Shown piece by piece: positions 9,045 to 19,500 of a stretch of DNA of 64,000 nucleotides (position 1 is the first letter of the stretch; each line of letters opens with the position of its first letter). The DNA is taken from the NCBI RefSeq assembly GCF_001703635.1, contig NZ_LQZT01000042.1, positions 243,566 to 307,565 on the forward strand, written 5' to 3'. Both the position numbers and the translations under genes were made by a program. The stretch is from Parahoeflea olei (lineage in GTDB: Bacteria; Pseudomonadota; Alphaproteobacteria; Rhizobiales; Rhizobiaceae). Under the pieces are notes generated by a model. It was given only the letters and a program-made list of their open reading frames with translations, was not told the DNA's origin and made no database searches.

Positions 9045-10061
9045 TCAGTCGCCCTCGTCTTCGTAACCGACCAGGTGCAGCGGCCGGGCGGCGATACCAT
9101 TGAGCGCGCACCAGCGCACCAGCGCTTCCTCGCGACCATGGGTGACCCAGACCTCGGATGGCGCCACGGCGGTGATGGTCTCGGCCAGTTCGTCCCAGTC
9201 GGCATGGTCGGAAATCACCAGCGGCAGTTCGACGCCGCGCTGGCGGGCGCGGGCGCGCACCTGCATCCAGCCCGAGGCGAAACTGACCAGCGGATCGGGA
9301 AAGCGGCGCGCCCACCGGTCGCCGAAGGCCGAGGGCGGGCCGAGCACGATGGCGCCGGCAAAATCGCCCTTGGCGCCGGCATCGACTGTGGCCGGACGCA
9401 AGTCGCCAAGCGCCACGCCCCGGCTTTCGTAATAGTCGCAGAGCCTCTGCAGCGCGCCGTGGATATAGAGCGGCTTTTCATAGCCCGCGTCGCGGATCAG
9501 CCGGATCACCCGCTGCGCCTTGCCGAGCGAATAGACGCCCACCAGATGCGCCCGCTCCGGGTTGCGCGCGACCGAGCGCAGGAGCCGGTCGATCTCGGCC
9601 GCCGCATCGGGATGGCGGAACACCGGCAACGCGAAAGTGGCCTCGGTGATGAAGACGTCGCAGGCCACCGGCACGAAGCGCGCGCAGGTCGGGTCGGGCC
9701 GCGGCTTGTAATCGCCCGAGGCGACGATGCGCATGCCGCCGCGCTCGACGGCGATCTGGGCGGAGCCGAGCACATGCCCCGCCGGATGGAAGCTGACCGT
9801 GACGTCGCCGATGCGGATCACCTCCCCCAGCTCTGCCGGTTGGGTCGCACCGGCGTGATCCGCGCCGTAGCGGATCGCCATGATGTCGAGCGTCTCGGGC
9901 GTGGCAAGCACATGGCCGTGGCCGGCGCGGGCGTGGTCCGCATGGCCATGGGTGATCAGCGCCCGGTCGACGGGGCGCACCGGATCGATGAAAAAATCGC
10001 CCGGCGGGCAGTAGAGCCCTTCGCGGCGGGGAACGAGCAGGTCTTCGGGCCTTGGCGTCAT
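9045..10061 (-). CDS. Ligase-associated DNA exonuclease, metallo-beta-lactamase fold
   Basis: A 338-residue member of the beta-CASP/MBL nuclease group related to mRNA 3'-end processing factors. The metal-binding signature HGHADHARAGHG lies near residue 47; further ligands are likely in FHPAGHVLGSAQI, ASGDYKPRPDP and the C-terminal ISDHADWDEL. The ATG at 10061 is followed by family sequence (PEDLLVPRREGLYCPPG). An upstream TTG in frame would add 11 unlikely residues. It heads the leftward exonuclease-ligase pair. In this gene set the enzyme is thought to process DNA ends before ligation; that role comes from family knowledge, not from anything specific here. Confidence 0.93.
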   Translation of the reverse strand: MTPRPEDLLVPRREGLYCPPGDFFIDPVRPVDRALITHGHADHARAGHGHVLATPETLDIMAIRYGADHAGATQPAELGEVIRIGDVTVSFHPAGHVLGSAQIAVERGGMRIVASGDYKPRPDPTCARFVPVACDVFITEATFALPVFRHPDAAAEIDRLLRSVARNPERAHLVGVYSLGKAQRVIRLIRDAGYEKPLYIHGALQRLCDYYESRGVALGDLRPATVDAGAKGDFAGAIVLGPPSAFGDRWARRFPDPLVSFASGWMQVRARARQRGVELPLVISDHADWDELAETITAVAPSEVWVTHGREEALVRWCALNGIAARPLHLVGYEDEGD

Positions 10062-10159
10062 GCGCAAAAGGTAGGGCGCGCAGCGGCTTTGCAAAAGGGC
10101 TTGCGTTTTTCATCGGCGAGGATCATAGGCTGCGTCTCCAATCCGCATTCGGTTCACAC

Positions 10160-11191
10160 ATGACAGCCCAGCAATTGTCCTCGGGCGATCTCATTTCCGA
10201 TCGCCGCGCCCAATATGCCCGCATGTATGCGGAGGGTGGCGATGCAGCGGCCGCCGCCGACCTGCAGGCGCAGGCGCTGGAGCGCGCGCCGGACTGGGCC
10301 GCGGGCTGGCACCAGCTCGGCCTCTACCGCGAAAAGGCGGGCGATCTCGCAGGTGCCGCCGAAGCCTGGCGGCAGGTGCTGACACTCTCGCCGACCGACA
10401 TATTCGGCGCAGGCCTGAAACTGTCGCTGACCGGCCAGGCCGAAATGCCCTCGCTTCCCCCGTGCGAATATGTCGAGGCGCTGTTCGACGACTATTCGCA
10501 CCGGTTCGACACCGCGCTGATGGAGGACCTGGGCTACCGCGTGCCCGAGCGGCTGGCCGGGCTGCTGGACGAAGTCGCCGGCGCCGACGCGCAATTTGCC
10601 AAGGTGATCGATCTCGGCTGCGGCACCGGCCTGTTCGGCGAACGGATCCGGCTTAAGACCTCCTGGCTCGACGGCTACGACCTGTCCCAGGGCATGCTGG
10701 CCAAGGCTGCGGAAAAAGGCGTCTACGATCATCTCGAACAGGCCGATATCGGCTTCGGGCTGCCCGGCGGCGCGCCGGAGCCCGCGAACCGGGCCGATCT
10801 GGTCGCCGCCTCGGACGTGTTTGCCTATTTCGGCGATCTCGACACGGTGATCGGCATTGCCGCCGCGCTGGTCCGCCCCGGCGGCCTGCTCGCCTTTTCC
10901 TGCGAGGCCGGTCGCGACGGCGAAGACTGGCTGCTGCAACCCTCGCTGCGTTACCGCCACGGCGGGGGCTATCTCGGCGCCGTTCTCGCCCGCCACGGGC
11001 TCAGCATCGAACGCATGGAGCGCGAGCCGATCCGGCGCGACGGCGCGGAGACGATCGAGGGCTATCTGGTGATTGCCCGCCGCCCGGCGGAGGCGGCCCT
11101 GGTGCCGGGCGCGCTCGCCCCGCAGGCCGGTTCGACTGAGCTTGGCGAGGACACGGCTGGCGCGCTCCCTCCCCCCGGTTACCGGATGTAA
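10160..11191 (+). CDS. TPR-containing class I SAM-dependent methyltransferase
   Basis: A 343-residue protein. The N-terminal third holds about two TPR-like helical repeats (AAAADLQAQALERAPDWAAGW and the following AGDLAGAAEAWRQVL). A Rossmann methyltransferase domain follows with the SAM-binding motif VIDLGCGTGLFGE, an acidic residue after it (DGYDLSQGM) and motif DLVAASDVFAYFGDL. A Pro/Ala-rich tail ends the protein. Related rhizobial proteins are annotated only as methyltransferases; the substrate is unknown. It sits exactly between the two halves of the ligase-associated repair genes, about 100 bases from the exonuclease start and 60 bases before the helicase, so it may share a transcript with the helicase. 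Confidence 0.88.
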   Translation: MTAQQLSSGDLISDRRAQYARMYAEGGDAAAAADLQAQALERAPDWAAGWHQLGLYREKAGDLAGAAEAWRQVLTLSPTDIFGAGLKLSLTGQAEMPSLPPCEYVEALFDDYSHRFDTALMEDLGYRVPERLAGLLDEVAGADAQFAKVIDLGCGTGLFGERIRLKTSWLDGYDLSQGMLAKAAEKGVYDHLEQADIGFGLPGGAPEPANRADLVAASDVFAYFGDLDTVIGIAAALVRPGGLLAFSCEAGRDGEDWLLQPSLRYRHGGGYLGAVLARHGLSIERMEREPIRRDGAETIEGYLVIARRPAEAALVPGALAPQAGSTELGEDTAGALPPPGYRM

Positions 11192-11250
11192 TCCTGCCCG
11201 TTTGCGTGACGGTTCGGCTTGGAGCGGCGGCACGGCTGCACTAGATTGGT

Positions 11251-13812
11251 GTGGTGAGCACCGAATCCTCCCCGGCCCCCGATATGCCGGCCCCCGACAG
11301 GACTGACACGGCCCCGGCCTTCACGCTGCCCGAGCCCTTCCACGGCTGGTTTGCGAGCCGCGGCTGGCGGCCGCGCGCGCATCAGCTCGAGCTTCTGGCA
11401 GAGACCTCCGCCGGCCGCTCGATGCTGCTGATCGCGCCCACCGGTGCGGGCAAGACGCTGGCAGGCTTCCTGCCGAGCCTCACGGAGCTTGCGGCGCGCG
11501 GCAGGCCAAAACCGGGCACGGCCGGATATGGCTCGCTGCACACGCTCTATGTCTCCCCGCTCAAGGCGCTCGCGGTCGACATCGAGCGCAATCTGGCGCG
11601 CCCCGTGGACGAGATGGGGCTCAAGATCCGGATCGAGACCCGGACCGGCGACACGCCGCAGTCCAAGCGCGCCCGGCAGCGCACCGATCCGCCCGACATC
11701 CTGCTGACCACGCCCGAACAGGTGTCACTGCTGATTGCCAATGGCCAGGCCGAGCGACTGTTTTCGGGGCTCCGATATGTGATCTTCGACGAATTGCACT
11801 CGCTGATCGCCTCCAAGCGCGGGCATCTCTTGTCACTGGCGCTGGCGCGGCTGAGGAAGCTCGCGCCCGGGATGAAGACCATCGGCCTGTCGGCGACGGT
11901 GGCGGATCCCGAGGAATTGCAGCGCTGGCTCACGCCGCAACCACCCGAGGGCGAAGCGCTTGCGGGCCGGATCACGGTGGCGGGCGGGGCGAGCCCGGTC
12001 ATCACCATTCTCGAAACCGAAGAGCGGATTCCCTGGTCGGGGCATTCGGCGCGCTACGCGATCACCGACATCTACCGCACCATCGGCGAGCACCGCACCA
12101 CGCTCATTTTCGTCAACACCCGCAGCCAGGCGGAACTGGTGTTCCAGGAGCTGTGGCGCGTCAATGACGACAGCCTGCCGATCGCGCTGCATCACGGCTC
12201 GCTCGACGCCGCCCAGCGGCGCAAGGTCGAGGCGGCGATGGGGCGCAACGAATTGCGCGCCGTGGTCGCCACCTCGACGCTCGATCTCGGCATCGACTGG
12301 GGCGATGTCGACCTCGTCATCCATGTCGGCGCGCCCAAGGGCGCGAGCCGGCTCGCGCAGCGCATCGGCCGCGCCAACCACCGCATGGACGAGCCGAGCC
12401 GGGCGATCCTGACGCCAGCCAACCGGTTCGAGGTGCTCGAATGCCAGGCGGCGATCGACGCCAATTACGCGGGCGCGCAGGACACGCCGCCGGGCGGCGA
12501 CGGCGCACTCGACGTGCTGTCTCAGCATGTGCTCGGCATGGCGGCGGCGGCGCCGTTCGACGCCGACGATCTCTATGCCGAAGTCACCAGCGCTTCGCCC
12601 TATGCGCGGCTCGATCGCGATACCTTCGACAAGGTGATCGACTTCGTCGCCACCGGTGGCTACGCGCTCAAGAGCTACGAGCGCTATGCCCGCATCCGCA
12701 AGCGCGCCGACGGGCTGTGGCGGATCTCCAATCCGCAGGTGGCGCAGCAGTACCGGCTCAATATCGGCACCATCATCGAGGCGCCGATGCTCAATGTGCG
12801 GCTCACGAGCCGCAAGAACGGCGTGCTCTCGGGACGCGGCGGTCCGCCGCTCGGCAAGGTCGAGGAATATTTCCTGGAATCGCTGGCGCCGGGCGACACC
12901 TTCTTGTTTTCGGGAAAGATTCTCAGATTCGAAGGCATCCGCGAGAATGAATGCCTGGTCTCGCGCGCCTGGGACCAGGACCCCAAGGTGCCCGCCTATG
13001 CCGGAGGCAAGTTTCCGCTGTCGACCTATCTCGCCGACAGCGTACGGGCGATGATCGCCGATCCGGCCCGGTGGGGCGCGCTGCCCGAGCAGGTGTCGGA
13101 CTGGCTCCGGCTGCAGAGCCAAGTCTCGCAGCTGCCCGCGCGCGACAGCCTGCTGATCGAGACCTTCCCGCGCGCCGAGCGGCACTACATGGTGTTTTAT
13201 CCGTTCGAGGGACGCGTCGCGCACCAGACGCTCGGCATGCTGATCACGCGGCGGCTCGAACGCATGCGCGCCGGCCCGCTCGGTTTCGTGGCGACCGACT
13301 ATTCGCTCGCGGTCTGGGCGCTTGAGGACATGGGCGCGATGATCGCGGGAGGACGGCTCGATCTTGGCGAGCTTCTGGACGAGGACATGCTCGGCGACGA
13401 TCTGGACGCCTGGCTCGACGAATCCTGGCTGCTCAAGCGCACCTTCCGCAATTGCGCCGTCATTTCCGGGTTGATCGAGCGGCGGCATCCGGGAAAGGAG
13501 AAGACCGGGCGGCAGGTCACGGTCTCGGCCGACCTGATCTATGACGTGCTCCGCAGCCACGAGCCCGACCACATCCTGTTGCGCGCGACCCGCGCCGACG
13601 CGGCGCAGGGGCTTTTGGACATTGTCCGGCTCGGCGCTATGCTCAAGCGAATCAAGGGCCATATCCGCCACCGGGCGCTCGAGCGGATCTCGCCGCTGGC
13701 CGTGCCGATCATGCTCGAGATCGGGCGGGAAACGGTGGCCGGCGAAGCCCATGAAAGCATTCTGGCCGAGGCGGCGGAGGATCTGCTGGCCGAGGCGCAA
13801 AACCTCGCATGA
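11251..13812 (+). CDS. Ligase-associated DEXH box helicase (Lhr-like)
   Basis: An 853-residue superfamily 2 helicase. Motif I is APTGAGKT, motif II is the DExH form FDELHSL, motif III is LSATVADPE and motif VI is QRIGRANHRMD. Beyond the two RecA-like domains is a long C-terminal region like that of Lhr proteins (for example LTSRKNGVLSGRGG and LFSGKILRFEGI). The length fits the ligase-associated subgroup. The start is uncertain: GTG codons at 11251 and 11254 and an ATG at 11284 are all possible, with no strong ribosome site. Its stop overlaps the next gene by four bases (ATGA), showing coupling to the phosphoesterase. It is presumed to unwind DNA for repair with the neighbouring ligase and exonuclease. 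Confidence 0.95.
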   Translation: MVSTESSPAPDMPAPDRTDTAPAFTLPEPFHGWFASRGWRPRAHQLELLAETSAGRSMLLIAPTGAGKTLAGFLPSLTELAARGRPKPGTAGYGSLHTLYVSPLKALAVDIERNLARPVDEMGLKIRIETRTGDTPQSKRARQRTDPPDILLTTPEQVSLLIANGQAERLFSGLRYVIFDELHSLIASKRGHLLSLALARLRKLAPGMKTIGLSATVADPEELQRWLTPQPPEGEALAGRITVAGGASPVITILETEERIPWSGHSARYAITDIYRTIGEHRTTLIFVNTRSQAELVFQELWRVNDDSLPIALHHGSLDAAQRRKVEAAMGRNELRAVVATSTLDLGIDWGDVDLVIHVGAPKGASRLAQRIGRANHRMDEPSRAILTPANRFEVLECQAAIDANYAGAQDTPPGGDGALDVLSQHVLGMAAAAPFDADDLYAEVTSASPYARLDRDTFDKVIDFVATGGYALKSYERYARIRKRADGLWRISNPQVAQQYRLNIGTIIEAPMLNVRLTSRKNGVLSGRGGPPLGKVEEYFLESLAPGDTFLFSGKILRFEGIRENECLVSRAWDQDPKVPAYAGGKFPLSTYLADSVRAMIADPARWGALPEQVSDWLRLQSQVSQLPARDSLLIETFPRAERHYMVFYPFEGRVAHQTLGMLITRRLERMRAGPLGFVATDYSLAVWALEDMGAMIAGGRLDLGELLDEDMLGDDLDAWLDESWLLKRTFRNCAVISGLIERRHPGKEKTGRQVTVSADLIYDVLRSHEPDHILLRATRADAAQGLLDIVRLGAMLKRIKGHIRHRALERISPLAVPIMLEIGRETVAGEAHESILAEAAEDLLAEAQNLA

Positions 13813-14552
13813 ACGGAACAACGATGCACGGGCCGATGTCCGCCTTCAAGACCGCCCAGGACGCAGCCGGACCGGCCGCGGTCGAGATCGACGTGAACGG
13901 CACGCCGGTCGTCTGCGACCGGGCGGGCGTGGCGTGGCTGCCGCAAAGCCGGGCGCTGGTGGTTTCGGACCTGCATCTGGAAAAGGGCGCGGCGCATGCG
14001 CGGCGTGGCTTTCTGCTGCCGCCCTACGACACGGCGGCCACGCTTGCCCGTCTTGCCGCCGCGGTGCTGGCCTATGATCCGCGGCTGGTGATCAGCCTCG
14101 GCGACAGCTTTCACGACCGGACCGGCTCCGAACACCTGCCGCCCGCCTACCGGCAGGAGCTGCAGGCGCTGCAGCGCGGACGCGACTGGGTCTGGATCGA
14201 GGGCAACCACGATCCCGAGCGCCCGGCGGGCCTCGACGGCGCCTGGTCGCGCGAGCTCTATCTCGAAACCCTGGTGTTCCGCCACGAACCGGGCAAAGGT
14301 GCGGCTGAAGGCGAGGTCGCCGGGCACCTGCATCCGGCGGCGCGCGTGGTCCGGCGCGGCAAGGGCGTGAAACGGCCCTGTTTCGCAAGCGACGGCAGCC
14401 GGTTGTTGATGCCCGCCTTCGGTTCGACCACCGGCGCGCTGGAACTCAGGCACCCGGCCATGCGCGGGCTGTTTGACCGGAACCGGCTGATCGCCCACCT
14501 GATCGGCCGCGACCGGCTCTATTCGGTCGCCTTCAACCGCATGAACGGCTGA
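13809..14552 (+). CDS. pdeM: Ligase-associated phosphoesterase/endonuclease PdeM
   Basis: A 247-residue calcineurin-type metallophosphoesterase. The metal-binding motifs occur in order: DLHLEKGAAHARRG, LGDSFHDRTG, IEGNHDP and GHLHPAARV. This is the fourth member of the ligase-associated set, usually described as a DNA-damage-response endonuclease. It begins inside the last codons of the helicase gene, a strong sign of a coupled operon. A second ATG at residue 6 and a third at residue 10 are possible starts, and the conserved region begins only near residue 25, so the N-terminus is uncertain. Confidence 0.9.
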   Translation: MNGTTMHGPMSAFKTAQDAAGPAAVEIDVNGTPVVCDRAGVAWLPQSRALVVSDLHLEKGAAHARRGFLLPPYDTAATLARLAAAVLAYDPRLVISLGDSFHDRTGSEHLPPAYRQELQALQRGRDWVWIEGNHDPERPAGLDGAWSRELYLETLVFRHEPGKGAAEGEVAGHLHPAARVVRRGKGVKRPCFASDGSRLLMPAFGSTTGALELRHPAMRGLFDRNRLIAHLIGRDRLYSVAFNRMNG

Positions 14553-14600
14553 CCGCCCGCCCAGCGCCGGGGCGCCGGACGCGCGCCTTGCGCCGCAGGG

Positions 14601-15407
14601 TCAGTCCTTGCGGAAGATCAGGCTCGACAGCCAGCCGGTTATGCCTGCGAGAAACACCGCGAAGATGCCGTAGGCCAGGCTGTAGCTATGGGCGGAATTG
14701 TAGATGAACTGCTCGAGGCCAGTCTTGACCACCCTGAGCGGGATCGCCTTTTCCATCACGAACACGCCGTTCTTGTACAAAACCGCGCGCACCTCGTGCT
14801 GGCCGACGGGAATGTTGGCCGGAAGCCGCACCGAGGCGCGGAACAGGGACTTGGAGATGAACCGCACGCCGGTGGGATCGCGCTGGTAGAGCCCGCCGCT
14901 CTGCTTGATCCGCCGCAGCGCGTCGCGGAATTCGCTCACGCGCGAGCCGTCCCCGATGCCGCCGGTGGGGATCAGCCGGATATTGTTGATGCCGATGTCG
15001 CGGGCCGCCAGGTCCATCATGCTGGAGATGTTCTGGATCGGCCGCGTGCTCGACATCGAATAGGAGGCCGGGATCGGTTCAAAGCTGATCGAATGGCGGT
15101 TGATCCAGATGCCCGCCACCCGCTCCTTGCGGCGTACGGTGGCGGCCTGGCGCGGCCCTTCGAGCGCCACCACGATGTCATAGGCGAACGTGGACAGCAG
15201 CAGCTCGTCGGCGCCATCGATGGCGCCGAACACGGTGATTTCGGTTCCCGAAAAATCCGAGGCGATGGCGATCTCGTTGGTGGAGATGCCGATGTCGATG
15301 CGCTCGGAGAACTTCTCGTTGATCTTGACCGAGGGATCGACCAGCTGTGCTGCCGCCGGCAGGACCGACAGCGCAATCGCTGCGAGGGAAAGGACCGCCG
15401 CGCGCAT
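14601..15407 (-). CDS. TIGR02186 family membrane-anchored periplasmic protein
   Basis: A 268-residue protein with an N-terminal signal peptide (to about residue 20, ending AAAQ), a large periplasmic domain and one C-terminal transmembrane helix (LAYGIFAVFLAGITGWLSSL) followed by a short basic tail. This layout and sequence match the alphaproteobacterial family TIGR02186, whose function is unknown. It starts inside the end of the TauE/SafE gene (TGATG overlap at 15405-15409), so the two proteins are made together and probably act together at the inner membrane. A role in export of sulfur compounds can only be guessed from the partner. Confidence 0.9.
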   Translation of the reverse strand: MRAAVLSLAAIALSVLPAAAQLVDPSVKINEKFSERIDIGISTNEIAIASDFSGTEITVFGAIDGADELLLSTFAYDIVVALEGPRQAATVRRKERVAGIWINRHSISFEPIPASYSMSSTRPIQNISSMMDLAARDIGINNIRLIPTGGIGDGSRVSEFRDALRRIKQSGGLYQRDPTGVRFISKSLFRASVRLPANIPVGQHEVRAVLYKNGVFVMEKAIPLRVVKTGLEQFIYNSAHSYSLAYGIFAVFLAGITGWLSSLIFRKD

Positions 15408-16333
15408 CAGAACCCGAAGCTCCCGCTGACGACCGAATAGACCTCGTCGGGCGGCAGCACCAGCCCGAAGGCAAGCCTGATGGCAACCGCCAGAACCAGG
15501 AGCGCAAGGCCTGCGCGCAACTGCTCTCCGCGCATCTTCTGCCCCACCCGCACCCCGTATTGCGCACCGATCACGCCCGCCGTCATCAGCAGGAAGGCAA
15601 GCACGATGTCGACGGTGAAGTTGGTCGTCGCCTGCACGATGGTGGTGAAGGCGGTGACGAAGATGATCTGGAACAGCGAGGTACCGATCACGACATTGGT
15701 CGGAATCCGCAGGAGGTAGATCATCGCCGGAACCATGATGAAACCGCCGCCCACGCCCATGACCGAGGTGAGGATGCCGATGGCAAAGCCGAGCATGATC
15801 ACCGGAATGACGCTCAGATAGAGCTTGGAGCGCTTGAAGCGCATCTTGAAGGGCAGCCGGTGCACCCAGTTGTGCTGGCCGGGCTTGCGCAGCGAGACCG
15901 GCTGGTTCTTGGACGCGCGCCGGAGCGAGATCACGCTTTCCCACAGCATCAGCCCGCCGACCGCGCCGAGGAAAACGACATAGAGCAGTGAAATGATCAG
16001 ATCGAGCTGGCCGACCCGGCGCAGCATGGTGAAGATCTGGATGCCGAGCGTGGCCCCGGCCAGACCTCCGATCAGCAACACCACGCCGAGCTTGATGTCG
16101 AGCGTGCCGCGGCGGAAATGCGCGAGCGCGCCCGATACGGACGAGGCCACCACCTGGTTGGCGCCGGTGGCGACCGCCACGGCGGGGGGAATGTTGTAGA
16201 AGACCAGCAGAGGCGTGATCAGGAACCCGCCGCCGACCCCGAACATGCCGGACAGGAACCCCACCGCCGCACCCATCCCGAGGATAACGAGGATATTGAC
16301 CGACAGTTCGGCGATCGGCAGGTAAATCGTCAC
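15407..16333 (-). CDS. TauE/SafE family sulfite/organosulfonate exporter
   Basis: A 308-residue membrane protein with about eight helices in two related halves. Each half contains the family's glycine-rich turn: VGFLSGMFGVGGGFLITP near the N-terminus and ILTSVMGVGGGFIMVP in the second half. A soluble loop of about 40 residues rich in basic residues (around KNQPVSLRKPGQHNW) joins them. Family members export sulfite, sulfoacetate or similar anions, but many are uncharacterised. It is the first gene of a coupled pair with the TIGR02186 protein. The start ATG at 16333 is the first in frame and leads straight into a hydrophobic helix. Confidence 0.93.
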   Translation of the reverse strand: MTIYLPIAELSVNILVILGMGAAVGFLSGMFGVGGGFLITPLLVFYNIPPAVAVATGANQVVASSVSGALAHFRRGTLDIKLGVVLLIGGLAGATLGIQIFTMLRRVGQLDLIISLLYVVFLGAVGGLMLWESVISLRRASKNQPVSLRKPGQHNWVHRLPFKMRFKRSKLYLSVIPVIMLGFAIGILTSVMGVGGGFIMVPAMIYLLRIPTNVVIGTSLFQIIFVTAFTTIVQATTNFTVDIVLAFLLMTAGVIGAQYGVRVGQKMRGEQLRAGLALLVLAVAIRLAFGLVLPPDEVYSVVSGSFGF

Positions 16334-16588
16334 CTTGCGCCCCCGGGCGTCAACGGCTGGGAAAAGGGTTAAGCCAGGCTTTGCCTCGCAAAACCGTATT
16401 GCGCGTTTCGGACCGCCGAGTCAAACCGAATGGTATCGCTTTGAAAAGAGAAGCGTTTCCCGCGATTGGTTTTTCCGCTGCGGCCACGCTTTCGCCTCTT
16501 CCCCGATCCGGTGCCGGACGCGGCGGACGGCGCCCGGATGCGAATCCGTCCCGGCTTGCACGCAAGGGCGCAGAGGCGCCCTGCCTGC

Positions 16589-19500
16589 TCAACCGTTGCG
16601 GGCAAGCAGCTCCTTGACCAGGCGGTCGTCGATCTCTCCGTTGGGCTCCATGCCGATCGAGGACTGGAAGGCCTTGATGGCGCTGGTGGTCTTGGCGCCC
16701 ATCACGCCGTCGGGCATGCCGGCGTCGAAGCCGTTGTTGTTGAGGATCGCCTGGATGTTGCGGATCGCCTTCTTCATGTCGACCGACGCGGTCTGGTCGC
16801 TGCCGCCGCCCCAGGAGGCGGGCACGTCCACCGCATTGGCGTCCGGATCGACGGGCTTGGCGGTCCAGTTGGCGACGGCGGCGCGGGCCGCTTCCACCTG
16901 TTCGGGACGGAGCGCGTTGAAGACCTCGTCGCGCTTGGCCGCGGCATCCTTGTCGCCGTCATTGGCGGCAATCGCGAACCATTTGTAGGACTGCTCGAGA
17001 TCGCGGGCGACGCCGTCGCCGCGGGCATAGAGAATGGCGAGGTTGACCTGGCTGTCGCGGACGCCGACTTCGGCCGCGCGCTTGAACCAGTCCGCAGCGT
17101 TGTCGTAGTCCGGAGCTGCGCCGGCGGTGGCATAGAGCACCGCCAGATTGTGCATGGCGCTGACATTGCCCTGCTCGGCGGACATCTGGTACCACTTCTT
17201 GGCAGCCTCGATGTCGCGCTCGACGCCGCTGCCCTTCTCGTAGAAATTGGCAAGACGATACTGCGAAGGCGCATGGCCGAGATTGGCCGCGCGCTGATAC
17301 CAGGACGCCGCGGCGGCAAGATCGACCGGAAGACCGCGGCCATCGGTGAAGCGGGCGCCGATTTCGTAGAAGGCGAGCGGGTTGCCCGCATCGGCTGCCG
17401 CCTTGAGCGCAGGCGAGAGCGCCCCTTCGGGCAGCGCCGCAAGGTCGGTGGCAAGCGTCGTGTCTGCGGCCGCACCCGGAGCTGCTTCGCCAGCCGAAAT
17501 CGCCGCGGTCGCCTCCTCGGAGGTGGCAGTGGTGTCGGCCTCGGCAGGCGCGACGGCCGTCTCGCGGGCAGCGTCCAGCCCGGCAGCCTGTCCGTTCACC
17601 GGCGCATCCTCGCCCGGCTCGACCACGCGAACCTGCGGCAAGCGCGGTTCGGCGGCCAGTTCGGGCGCATCGACGGCCGCATCCGCAGCGGCGCCCTCTT
17701 CCGCAACCGGCGCGGGCTCGACGATTGCCGGCTCAAGCGCGGCCCGGTTCTCGCCACCGCCGGAGACGAGACCCGAGACCAGCGGGAACGCCATGATCGC
17801 GAGCAGCACCGCGCCCGCCGCCATAAGGATCGGGCGGCGGCGTGATTTCAGGACTTCGAGAAAGCCGCTGCCACCACCCTTGCGGCCCTTGCCGATGGTT
17901 TCAACTTCCGCGGCCGCTGCCATGGCGGCGCGGCGCGCGGACGCCAGGAACTCGGTCTTTTCCGAGCCGTCTTCGGCTGGCTTGCCGCCGCGGGCGCGTT
18001 CGGCGGCCTGGGCTTCCCGCACCTTCTGCAGGATGCGGTTGATGTCGGGCGCGCCCGAGCCCGGCTCGAGCGGCATGTTGGCGGTTTCGCGGTCGAGTTC
18101 CATCGAGGGATCGAGCGGCGGCGCGTCCACTTCGGTAAATTGCGGCTCGGCAGGCGCGCGGTTCGCATCCTTGCCCGGCAGGATGCGGGCGGCGAGACCC
18201 GAAAGGAAGGATCTGTCACCGGTCGCACCGGCCGGGGCGTCGGCGTCTTCGGCGTCGCTCTGGCTTGCGGCATAGGCCGCGGCCAGCGCTGCGGCTTCCG
18301 ACGGCGTGCGCGCAGGCTGGGCCTGCCGTGGGGCGCGGTCGCGCCCGGCGAACGGGGTGTCGTCGCCCTGCTGCATCGCCTTGTCGAGCGCCTCGGTGGA
18401 AGCCTGGGGCATGGCCGTTTCGATGGCGCTGCGGGCATCGGCGACCGCGTCGCGCATGTCGTTCAACCCGGCCCGCTGAACCGAAGCCGGAGCGACGTCG
18501 AGCCGTTCCAGCCGGTCGGCGATCTTGAGCAGGGTGTCCTGCACGGCCTCGAAGGCGCGCATGGTGCGGTCGTCGGACTTGCGGCTCAAGCTTTCGAGCG
18601 CCTTGAGATCGTCGGCAAGCGCGGTGATGATCTCAATATTGGCAATCGACTGCGGGGTCTGGTCCCCGCCCATCTTGCCGGCATAGGCGCTGAGCGCGGC
18701 CTCGGCGGCCTGGCGCGCGGCTTCCACCACGAATTCGTCGCTGGTGGCCAGATGCTCCTCGATCGAGGCGAAGCGTTCGTCGAAGGCCTGCGCATCGGCA
18801 CCGGCGGGCGCGGAACTCACCAGCCGCGAGAGATTGGCGATCTGGTCTTCGAGGCCGCGCAAGGCTTCGTCGCTCGGGCCGGCATGCATGCCGCTCGACA
18901 TGTCGAGCCGGTCGGCGATGTCGGCGAGCCGGGCTTCAAGCCCCTCGATGCCGGGGAAGGCCATGTCCGGCGCGGGCGTGGCGCGATCGAGCCGGGCGGA
19001 GATTTCAGCCAGCTGCGCCTCGACATTTTCGAGCCCGCTCACCGGCTGCATGGCGATGCCGGCGGCGCTCAGTTCGGCGCGCTGAAGCTTGGAGGCGATG
19101 TCGGCCAGCCTGGCGTCGAGCGTTTCGAGACCGGGCAGCGGGTCGATGGCGCGCGAGGCGGTGGCTTCGGCCCGTCCGATCAGGGCCTCAAGCCGGCCGA
19201 TGACGGCGTCGGGCACGGCCGCGGGTTCCTGCGCGGGCATGGCAAGGTTGTCGATCTGCGCGGCGAGCTGGTCGAGACGGGCCAGCAGAGACCGGTCGAC
19301 GCCGCGGGTGTCGAGCGCTTCGATCTTGCCGGAAATGTCGGTGAGGGTATCGGCGAGGTCGGGCATGCGTTCGCTCCGCGCGCCGTCCTCGATCATCGCC
19401 TGCAGGCGTTCGATGCGGGCATCGAGGCGCGCCACCGTATCCTCTTCGGCCAGTTGCGCCACGCGCGCGGCCAGATGCTCGATCCGGTTGCCGATATCGG

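Noticed and set aside
7347..10163. A 938-codon open frame on the + strand opposite the ligase and exonuclease genes
   Set aside because: It is antisense to two clearly recognised enzymes, its translation is Arg/His/Gly-rich without any motif, and such long shadows are normal in high-GC DNA.
16566..16581. Terminator after podJ (GGGCGC/GCGCCC hairpin)
   Set aside because: Only six pairs and no T-run on the podJ strand; palindromes of this kind are frequent at this GC content.
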